This document shows, piece by piece, positions 56,901-64,000 of a stretch of DNA of 64,000 nucleotides (position 1 is the first letter of the stretch; each line of letters opens with the position of its first letter). The position numbers and the translations under genes were made by a program. The stretch spans positions 310,001-374,000 of the forward strand of contig JAKJHU010000167.1 in NCBI GenBank assembly GCA_022316685.1. The letters run 5' to 3'. The notes under the pieces are model-generated. The model saw only the letters and a program-made list of their open reading frames with translations. It ran no database searches and was not told the origin of the DNA. This stretch comes from Progne subis subis. Its lineage: Eukaryota > Chordata > Aves > Passeriformes > Hirundinidae.

Positions 56901-59900
56901 ATGTCTTTTTATCCCTGACTCTCAAAAAGCAGTTGATCAAAGAAAGATTTCACTGCACGAGAAGAGCTGACAATTACACAGCATCAGCAAATGGTAAACA
57001 GAGTCCTGAAGACAGATGATAGTGCAGCTGCTGATGGGAGACTAGTGAAATATTTTAACTCTTAATAAATGAATGGCAACAATACACAAAAATAAACTCT
57101 GTCTTTGAACATAACACAGCTCTTTTGTGGGGGTCAACAAGAACTTCAGTTTGTTTACTCAGTTTTTGCTCTTCTAAATTGACACTGCTGGGAGTCAGGT
57201 GGAATCTTGGACTGCTAATTTACTGCAATATGGAACATGAGAGAAACCAGCACACAAAGTCTTAAATGACAAATTTTCTAAAAGGAATAATAAAGACATG
57301 GGCCATGAGTACCCCTAATTACAGCATTACATCTTTCTCATTTACCCTCCTCTTCCTATTCTATTGCTGCTTCTTTCAAAATGTGAAGCACAGACAGCCC
57401 TGCATTGGCTTGGAGCACAGCTGCAGAAATCAGCACAGAAAGGAGGGCATGACAATCACAATCCATTGTATTACTGAAGCCATTGCTTCTCCTACAAAAT
57501 TTGTCATCACTTTTTAAGATCAACAAACAGGAATATATGAAGTAGATCTGGATAAAAATTACATTACTTTTTATTTTCCAAAGCGCAAATATTATCAACT
57601 ATTACTATTAATGGCCTTTTGAGTGACCTTCACTTAGCCACCAGACTGAACTCACAGTTCAGGTGTCATGAACTGGAGCATCATTCATACTTGCACAAAA
57701 CAAGAGTAGATACTTGTTTCAATTTATATTAAGTTGGAGCATTGAAAATTATGTTTAATATACTAACTCATGATACCTAGTAAAAACATTTGTAGAAGAA
57801 AAAAAGAATAATGATCTCTCACCTTCGTCAGTTTTTCAATCTGCTTCTCTAGTTCTTCAACACTTGCTGTCTGGTCCCCATCATCCTATAATCACCAAGT
57901 ATACTGTCACACCAAATTTATTTCAGGATAAAATCATACTACTATGTCTTATCATTATTACAGGAAAAAGATATAACAGAAAATGAGAGGAGAATATTAA
58001 AGAGGAAAAAAAACCCAATTCAAATTGTGTACAATATATTTCACTAGCAACAACATAATTGAAAAGAGGATACACCTTGAATCTTTTCAAACCATTCCAG
58101 ATGTGGACAAAGGAGAAAGCTCATGTTTGTTGAAAACTGGAAGTAACTCAGTTTGTGCATGAACACAACACTACAGAATTTAATCTTAGTTTCTACAAAG
58201 CTTTTTAGATAGTCAAGGTGATAGTCTAGGTGTTTCTCAAGCGTGAAATAATGACATCTCTTAAAACCCCACCAGTAAGTCTTTGGTCAGTCCGTATTTG
58301 CATTTTATTTCAATACCTACATGAAATTGTAGAGCCACTTCAAATCATAACTCTGCTACAGAAGTTACAACATCTATCCCGCTGATTTTTGAAGCGGAAT
58401 TAACAACAACAAAAAAAAACTAGTAAAAATTTTAAAACATTGGAGGTAAATTATTCTTCCCTCCTTTTTATGGGAACATTTTGGGGAAACTGCCATATTA
58501 CAGAAAAACAAAAGTAAAACAAGTTTTAGCTTATTCGCAAATAAAGTTTCACTATACTGACAATTCCCCACCTCATCCTCACAAACTTCTGCCTTCTTTC
58601 CTTTTTTATCATCTTTGTCCTCTTCATCCTCATCTTCCTCATCTGCCTGATCATCGCTGTCGTCATCATCATCATCGTCATAGTCACTGTCCCCTCCCTT
58701 CCGTCGGCGCTTGCGGCCAGGTGCACGTGTCTCCAAGGAATGAGGTTCTTCACCTCCATCTCCAGTCCCCGCAGCATCTCTTTTACCAGTTTTCTTGGCA
58801 TGAATGATTCTGAGCCTTGGGACACATGAGAAAGGGTGAAATGATGGATTATGTCTGTAGTATAAACTCTTCCCACGAGATTGAAAGAAAAATCATACAT
58901 TCCAGATTTAACTTAGAGCTTCTGATCTAGCATGACACTATTTTCTCAGTAGTTATTGTCACTAGTCAAGAAGGAAAACTCAGGTTATAAAACCCTTACA
59001 ACTTGTGGTTCCGTTCTGAATAGACTGTTTCTCCCAGGTCAATTTTATTGTGTAACTGTTCAGAAGAAATGAAACACAGGAGGGATTTTGAGAAGTCAGG
59101 AAGGATAATATAAAAGAAAGAACCATTTCAACTTCTTTATCTTTTATTTAATGCATTTAAGAACATGATGACAAAATACCTGTGTCTGAGCCAGGGAGGA
59201 AAAGGCAAAAGTCCTCACTTGGAGGTATGAAATTATATACATTGCATGGCAACAGCAAGACTGGTTAAATTTTTTTCTTTTTTTTTTTTCTTTTTCAGAT
59301 TTTTATGAACTTTAAATAATATTTAGATTTTAGTCCTTTAGCTGAACTTTTTATTCTAAGAGATACTTTTTTTCTGAGGAATTTCAGTTACCTCAGCTAC
59401 TAAAGATTACTCAAACTGTCATTTTTCCTTTTATGAAAGAAAAGGGAAACTTACATACCAGTTATTATGGTTGTAGTAGACCTCCTTCTTCTATAAAACC
59501 CCTATAAGACAAGATTCCACACAGCAAAAATTACAGTTCCACCTATCAGGGAGCTTGCAGGCAAACATGCTGAACCACAGGAGGTGTAAATAGCCAGGCT
59601 GAACCAGTCACTTATCACGCAGACCAAAAATGCAACTGACTTAGAAGAGATTTATAAACGTGTAGAAAAGACAAAGATTTTTTAAGAGATGACTGAAGAA
59701 GGTAGGATGGGAAAAGCAGAACGGTAACGACAAACACAATTACCAGGACGTAATTTTTCCTTGTCGTACTCCTCTCTCTTCCCATCCTACAGAACAATAT
59801 TCCATACAGCAAGCAGCTAGAAGTACAATGAGTGCTGTCCAAGTACTGGCTCCAGGGAATACTGACAAATGGATCAGCCTTCTAAAACACTGATAACCAG

Positions 59901-62900
59901 AGCCAGTTCTCAACAGCACAGACCAAAATGAAGGTGTCACTGTTCAACTGGGAGCAGCACTTTTGCTAGAAAAAGACTGTTAGCCAAGAAATCATCAAGG
60001 GGACTTGAAAACTGCTGGGCTTTGGTTTTTCAGTGCAGTTTTGTTGTTGCTGTTGTTTCAGGTTCGGTTTTTCTGCACTGGTTAATCCACTGGAGAATTT
60101 ATGAAGTTTTATACATTTATTTTCTCTGTATCAAGTGGACGTTTACCTGTTTTCACGATTTAGAATATTAAAAAAAAAAAAAAAATCTCAGGCCTTTCAG
60201 TGAATTTGGAAGCAAATAGCATTTTCAGGTACGGTGCAAAAACCCTCAGTCTCACTGAGCATCAATACCATTCAGGCTATTGATTAAATTTTTTAGAAAA
60301 CTAATTTCCTTTCCACGAGGATAACGTCAAGCCTCTTTGCATGGACTGGAAAATTCCTGCCAATACAGAGGAATTAACTACCAAAATCACTAGTCAAGGA
60401 CTGGATTGACTGCTGCATTGCTGGACAATCTCAGAGACAATTTACATACATTAAGATAGTCTTGAAGGCAATTCAGTAAAAAAGCTGGCAAGTCAATGTT
60501 CAATGACATCTTTCATATACCTAAAGGGAATCAGAAGAAACAAAAAAGGCTACTTTTGCTGAAAGCAAAAATAAAGATGCAATGTTGTCAAGCACTAAAA
60601 GGAAGCTTGCCTGATACTGCAAATAATCAAGCATGCAAATGAACCAAAGATCATCTCCTTTGGTAGTACCACAAGCAGAAGAAAGCAGCATTCCCTACCC
60701 AAAGTAACACAGAGGCAGAAACCAATGCCAGCATAACTTTAAAAATGTTCACTTATTTCAAGAATCAGCATGATTTTTCTGTTGCTACCTACACATACTG
60801 CTCACTGAGAGAAGAAAACCCTTACTTACGAAATTGTTCTCTCTTTCTTACTTTCAAGTATGGACCAAACCTGCACGTGCAACTGCTGAGAGATTTATAA
60901 AGTCTACTGGCCTATAAAAAGTGGGTGGCCCATCATAGAACCAGATGATTGACTTAAGCCTGCTCTAATCTGATCTGTAATGTTTACTAGATCACAGAAG
61001 AAAAATTCACCTTCTGACTTAGTTTTCATGCCTTCCCCATAATTTTTGCACCTAAGTATTAGGTAGAACAAAGGCAAAGAAATTCTGAAAACGTACTTTT
61101 AATATACTTTTAACATACTTCACCTTGCATCTCAAAAAATTAAAGTTTGGCAAATCAGCATTAGCACCACCTACCCAAAATAAGGGTGTAATTTCTCCCC
61201 TTAGTGACGCTGTTTTTCATACACCATGATTATTTAGAGTTGAAATTATTTCAGTCAACAGAAATTAATTTATACAGAGCATACCGTAACACTGGCATGT
61301 TAAAAGAACACTGCTGCGGTGAAAAACTTCCCTCAAGTCCTGTAAAAAACTGAATTATTACCTAATTCTTTAAGAGGTTGTTATTTCATTTTTATTCTGT
61401 TTTATGTTGATCTGGCTACAAATGATATGCCAAAGACATGTAATGAAAAAAAGAGATGCTGAGACTTTTATTATCTAGTTTAAAAAAAAAAAAAAAATCA
61501 CAGAATCATTTCAGGTGAGAGTGTGACCACAGCTGTCACACAGAAAGCACAAAGTAAGATGACTTGATCATATGAGATAGGTGCCTTTACAAAAACAATG
61601 CATTAGTAGCAAGATTCACATCGAAATGCGATAGAGAAGGAATTAGATGCAATCTCTCATTGACCATCAGCTAAGCAGAAACAGTCCAGGCAGTTCAGAA
61701 CGAAATTTTCAACCATCTACATTGCACTTATTAAGATCTTTGAGGGAAGGAAGAGAAAAGGAAGGAAGAGCAGGGAAAGGGGTGAGAGGGAAAGCATCCC
61801 TTAAAACAAAATACAGTGATTCCGTTTTCCAACCTGGGATTTTACTGTTGCTTATTTGCATCTGTCAGGCACAGGCTTTTGTATTTATTTTTGCCCTCCT
61901 CCCCAGCTGAGAAGCTTATGTGGTTCAAAAGTGAGAACATAAACACAAAAAAAACATCCTTCATTGAGCACATGCGATGCAGACAGAATCTTTTCTCATC
62001 CTCCCTGGATATGCTTTGCAGCCAGCCTGGACAAAATGATTTGAAGATTAACGACAGCAAACACTGGCCAACCAAGCTGAGATGAAATAAATCCACTCCT
62101 CAGCCCCATTATTCATCCCCTACACACTTCCCACAGAAGGGGCATGTGCTGAGGGGCACATAAAGGTCTGTAGGCACGTGAAAAGAGGTCACAGCTGCTG
62201 ATCACACAGTGAGTACTTGACTAACCAGGTATTCCCATGCAAAACTCTTTGGGACTGGGATGCTTAAAAATTAGACGAAGATGTGAATGGATGGGGAAGA
62301 TAACATGTAAGAATGAAGTCTGGAAGTACAAAAAAATAGCAAAAAGAAGACTGAAGTGTACAGATTTCTTGTCAGAGAAGCCCCAGAACAGTTGTAAGGG
62401 TTTATGGAAAACACAACTGACATAATAAAAAAAGCAGTGTTTAAAATTGATTGAAGAAGGCTCTTCTAGAACCTTCTTGGAATTCATCAGAAAAAGTGCA
62501 AAATTCAGAAATTTTGAATCAAAGATTGAGAGAGATTAATCAGGCCCAGAAATTCAAAGAAGCAGAAGAGCAACAGTTCTGAGTTCTGCTTCAATAGCAG
62601 CACTCAAAAATAGGGAGAGCACTACTGGAACCTGAAATCCACACGAGGTGAAAACCAAGAAATGGAGAAAAGATTGCAGCGAGGAGGAGGAGCCTGGGAC
62701 TTCAGGGTATGATGCTCACTACTTGACAGGGAAGAAATGAGACTGCAAGGAAAAGCAAAGATCCTACATCTACAAGTACTTACAGTTCGATGGAGGGAGA
62801 GAAAGACTAAGCAGGTACTAAGAAGACAAGGACAGGAAAGGGCCCCATTTCACTAATGGGGAGTTGGCTATATCAGAACTTCAAAAATGCTTCTTAAACC

Positions 62901-64000
62901 ATATCCCATAGAGGGGATACAGATGAAGACAGGAAAAAAGGTATCTGGGTTATCCTAAAGGTTAAAATACATTAACTCTGTACAGATTGGGATTTGCAGT
63001 AGTAGTAGAGAATTTCTTTTTATTGGTCTAGTTTTTTCCTCTACCTCCCTCTTGTCCTTCTTCTTTACTTCTTTCCTTCTTCCTTCTGAGATACGTTAAA
63101 GGGAAAAAATGGAGACATAAGATTAGAAAAGAAAGTACCTAAAAAGCAAGGACTAAGAAAGGATTTACTCTTCCTAGCAAGAGATAAAAATGACAAAGAA
63201 AAAGAAAAGCAGAGTCTGGCTATGCATTTTTACCCCCTGTGATTCATTAACTTTATGCCGTCCAGCCTCCTGATAGTTGGAGCCAGTATGGTTGCTGTAT
63301 GGAATTTTGTCTTGTAGGATGGGAGAACAGTGAATATGAAACTGACAACCCTTAAGAAGTTCCAATTTTACCTTAAACAGAAATACAAAAATACCTCAAC
63401 ACTTGCATTCTACATATGGATCCCTAGCTATAGGGAACGATGTGACATTGACAGATGAGAAACACTAAGATAACATAAATTAGCAAAGTTTGATTGGCAA
63501 TTGTTGCGTGAAAATCACATTGTCTTAAAATGCCTTTCAGAATGAACACTAGGAATTATGGTAGGTCCAAATAAACTTTGATTATGTCAATAGCAATTTT
63601 ATGGCTCCTTTAATATTCCAATATAGAAGTTTTCCGTTTCCTCCAAAGAATACAAAATTAGACTTGATTTTGCTCCAAATCTGTGCAACACTAACCCTAT
63701 GAATCTCATGCATCTTTAATGGACTGTAAAAGACTTGTGTTGCAACAGTCTAAATCCACATCTGTCTTAATTAAGCAATTTGATTAATAATTTCTTGGTA
63801 AACCTGTAACTTCATCAGCTGATTTTTGTGCTTAGAACCAATTCCCTATATAGCAGTGTATGTGAACAAAAGCAAAAAAGCAAAATATTGTAATATTTAA
63901 GGAAATGAAACTTACTTCCGAAGTTTGCCTTCAACCATCCATTTATCTCTCCTTAAGTTTGACATATAATCAATGTTTTTATCAATTTCACTGTCAAAGA
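44810..64000 (-). CDS. BAZ2B: BAZ2B, bromodomain adjacent to zinc finger protein, C-terminal part (14 coding exons)
   Basis: Chromatin reader of the BAZ/WAL family, an accessory subunit of ISWI remodelling complexes; its bromodomain binds acetyl-lysine and its PHD finger reads the histone H3 tail. Coding exons in transcript order: 64000-63916 (cut by the window edge), 58809-58572, 57885-57823, 56611-56467, 53942-53278, 52758-52485, 52315-52160, 51694-51534, 50648-50338, 49951-49816, 48079-47933, 47207-46939, 46272-46129, 44963-44810. All phases agree; about 981 residues are encoded, against about 2168 in full-length human BAZ2B. Domains in order: WHIM-type segments, acidic tract, Ser/Pro linker, coiled coil, PHD finger, Lys-rich linker, bromodomain ending IFKVS. 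MBD and DDT lie outside the window. The paralogue BAZ2A is less likely given the synteny. Confidence 0.96.
46129..46272 (-). CDS. BAZ2B: BAZ2B coding exon, bromodomain first half
   Basis: Acceptor tttattcag, donor GTAAGT, 144 bp. Encodes MILSELETHEDAWPFLLPVN, then LKLVPGYKKVIKKPMDFSTI. The WPF shelf and the PMDFSTI loop are the classical bromodomain features. Confidence 0.97.
46788..46835. repeat. CA/TA simple repeat
   Basis: Short ACAC and TATATA runs in a BAZ2B intron. Confidence 0.75.
46939..47207 (-). CDS. BAZ2B: BAZ2B coding exon, Lys-rich linker with NLS-like motifs
   Basis: Acceptor ctattatag, donor GTAATG, 269 bp. It has no internal ATG, so simple open-frame scans miss it. Encodes ASGQTLKIKKLQIKGKKSNE, then TGETEDEDSATTSIALKRGK and VKKPKRDGDSSSKDLAIC. 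KKRK- and KKPKR-type basic clusters suggest nuclear localisation. Confidence 0.93.
47933..48079 (-). CDS. BAZ2B: BAZ2B coding exon, PHD finger
   Basis: Acceptor gatgaattacag, donor GTAACC, 147 bp in phase 0. Encodes YCQICRKGDNEELLLLCDGC, then DKGCHTYCHRPKISTIPDGD and WFCPACIAK. All Cys4-His-Cys3 zinc ligands of a PHD finger are present (CQIC, CDGC, CHTYC, CPAC). Confidence 0.97.
48736..48860 (-). mobile_element. tRNA-Ile-derived SINE with CR1 tail (TguSINE1-like)
   Basis: On the minus strand the head reads CAGTTGGTTAGAGC, then CTAATACCAAGG and a B-box-like TGGACTCAATCC with TGTATGGGCC, closely following tRNA-Ile(AAU). It runs directly into a CR1-X-like 3' tail (ggacttgatgatcctcatgg...ttccaa) ending in ATTCTG. 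Such a composite is the structure of TguSINE1. The 5' dozen bases are degraded. Inserted in a BAZ2B intron in gene orientation. Confidence 0.85.
49816..49951 (-). CDS. BAZ2B: BAZ2B coding exon before the PHD finger
   Basis: Acceptor taatgcag, donor GTAAGT, 136 bp. Encodes TEEDIAPGLKVWRRALSEAR, then SAAQVALCIQQLQKSIAWEK and SIMKV. Near-identical to the vertebrate consensus I know. Confidence 0.95.
50338..50648 (-). CDS. BAZ2B: BAZ2B coding exon
   Basis: Acceptor tgacatag, donor GTAGGT, 311 bp starting in phase 0. Encodes GWLCPEPASERDDLVYREHK, then SDNPLDIAVTRLADLERNIE and IQIKLDNVGTVTVPAPAPSI. The donor overlaps GGTGACGG and leaves two bases that join an A to make Gly. Confidence 0.95.
51534..51694 (-). 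CDS. BAZ2B: BAZ2B coding exon, coiled coil
   Basis: Acceptor taaatacag, donor GTAAAA, 161 bp. Encodes NENEDNQVTRDVVKNWSVEE, then QAMEMDLAILQQVEDLERRV and ASASLQVK: amphipathic helix conserved in BAZ2A/B. Confidence 0.95.
52160..52315 (-). CDS. BAZ2B: BAZ2B coding exon, WHIM3/WSD segment
   Basis: Acceptor cttgatttag, donor GTATGT, 156 bp. Encodes MQYGWWRITDPEDLKSLLKV, then LHLRGIREKALQKQIQKHMD. GWW.I.DPEDL..L...L...GIREK.L is conserved WHIM3 sequence. Confidence 0.96.
52485..52758 (-). CDS. BAZ2B: BAZ2B coding exon, linker with tandem acceptor
   Basis: Donor GTAAGT, 274 bp from the distal acceptor. Encodes GLQFCGWSTGVLTSNVPFPS, then LGSGLGLSEVNGN and VAKPVDYPNPKPIPE. The acceptor reads tgtagcagATG: splicing at the first AG (exon from 52761) adds one Gln, while the second AG gives 52758. 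Both are in frame. Confidence 0.92.
53278..53942 (-). CDS. BAZ2B: BAZ2B coding exon, large Ser/Pro-rich linker
   Basis: Acceptor ctttttag, donor GTAAAC, 665 bp. Begins LEEIAKEKEKLKKEESMHIK (charged helix), includes FLQKPGSFSKLSKLLEVAKM and SRQWFSLLPRVPCDD, and ends in Ser/Pro repeats and ALSPLQ. Probably largely disordered. Confidence 0.95.
56467..56611 (-). CDS. BAZ2B: BAZ2B coding exon, WHIM2 segment
   Basis: Acceptor tttaaatag, donor GTAAGA, 145 bp. Encodes QQSQYRKKLFEASHCLRSMM, then FGQDRYRRRYWILPQCGGIF and VEGMESGE. The D-R-x-R-R-Y-W core is the WHIM2/D-TOX signature of BAZ proteins. Confidence 0.96.
57823..57885 (-). CDS. BAZ2B: BAZ2B 63-bp coding exon
   Basis: Acceptor tgattatag, donor GTGAGA, 63 bp in phase 0. 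Encodes DDGDQTASVEELEKQIEKLT plus a final Lys: a short coiled-coil helix. Confidence 0.93.
58572..58809 (-). CDS. BAZ2B: BAZ2B coding exon, basic segment and acidic tract
   Basis: Acceptor aaggctcag, donor GTGGGG, 238 bp. Encodes IIHAKKTGKRD, then RKRRRKGGDSDYDDDDDDDS and further Asp/Glu/Lys runs. Basic then acidic low complexity is conserved at this point in BAZ2B. Confidence 0.94.
58810..63915 (-). other. BAZ2B 5.1-kb intron
   Basis: Largest intron in the window. Homopolymer A/T tracts occur near 59271-59292, 60170-60185 and 61483-61497, with a pyrimidine-rich stretch at 63037-63085. No exon, RNA gene or repeat family recognised. Confidence 0.55.
63916..64000 (-). CDS. BAZ2B: BAZ2B coding exon, partial (WHIM1-like)
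   Basis: Runs off the window. Donor GTAAGT follows 63916. Encodes FDSEIDKNIDYMSNLRRDKW and MVEGKLRK, the basic WHIM segment that in ISWI partners contacts the remodeller and linker DNA. Ends with two bases of a Lys codon. Confidence 0.92.

Larger units (their letters stand above)
44964..58571 (-). other. BAZ2B introns between 44964 and 58571, contents
   Basis: Mostly unique AT-rich intron. A TA/CA simple repeat sits at 46788-46835 and a tRNA-Ile/CR1 SINE at 48736-48860. Other introns (45.0-46.1, 52.8-53.3, 53.9-56.5, 56.6-57.8 kb) contain only short A/T runs. Confidence 0.55.

Overview
This is vertebrate nuclear DNA, and all the gene content points to a bird. Coding exons of 34 to 665 bp with GT-AG introns carry three recognisable vertebrate genes. 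The interspersed repeats are CR1 LINE fragments with the typical avian 3' end. One repeat has a tRNA-Ile-like head and a CR1 tail, the architecture of TguSINE1, a SINE known from songbirds. A passerine host is therefore likely, but the species cannot be named from the sequence.

Layout. (1) 1-23510, plus strand: the 3' part of TANC1. Twenty coding exons (1142-22308) keep one reading frame across every junction and encode about 1606 residues. They cover a P-loop NTPase module, an ankyrin repeat array, a TPR/coiled-coil region and a long disordered tail ending in the PDZ ligand ESNV, followed by a 1.2 kb 3' UTR. The 5' exons lie upstream of the window. (2) 23705-about 41900, minus strand: complete WDSUB1. 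Ten coding exons (38563 down to 23952) give a 473-residue protein with seven WD40 blades, a SAM domain and a C-terminal U-box. The transcript probably starts in a CpG island at about 41.0-41.7 kb through a noncoding first exon. TANC1 and WDSUB1 are convergent and their poly(A) signals are only about 230 bp apart. (3) About 43500-64000, minus strand: the 3' half of BAZ2B. Fourteen coding exons (the most 5' one cut by the window edge) encode about 981 residues: WHIM-type segments, an acidic tract, a Ser/Pro-rich linker, a PHD finger and the C-terminal bromodomain. The order TANC1, WDSUB1, BAZ2B matches the human 2q24 arrangement as I know it.

The genes do not form a pathway. TANC1 is a postsynaptic scaffold, WDSUB1 a predicted E3 ubiquitin ligase and BAZ2B a chromatin reader of an ISWI-type complex. 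Their proximity is inherited synteny, with tail-to-tail TANC1/WDSUB1 and head-to-tail WDSUB1/BAZ2B spacing.

Everything else is intron, UTR or intergenic DNA with scattered repeats: eight CR1 pieces (nearly all antisense on the given strand), one tRNA-CR1 SINE, one LTR-like segment and simple repeats. I found no new gene system, CRISPR array, operon or structured RNA gene. Exon boundaries were set by hand from splice motifs and phase continuity. The noncoding first exon of WDSUB1 and the exact ends of the UTRs and repeats are uncertain.
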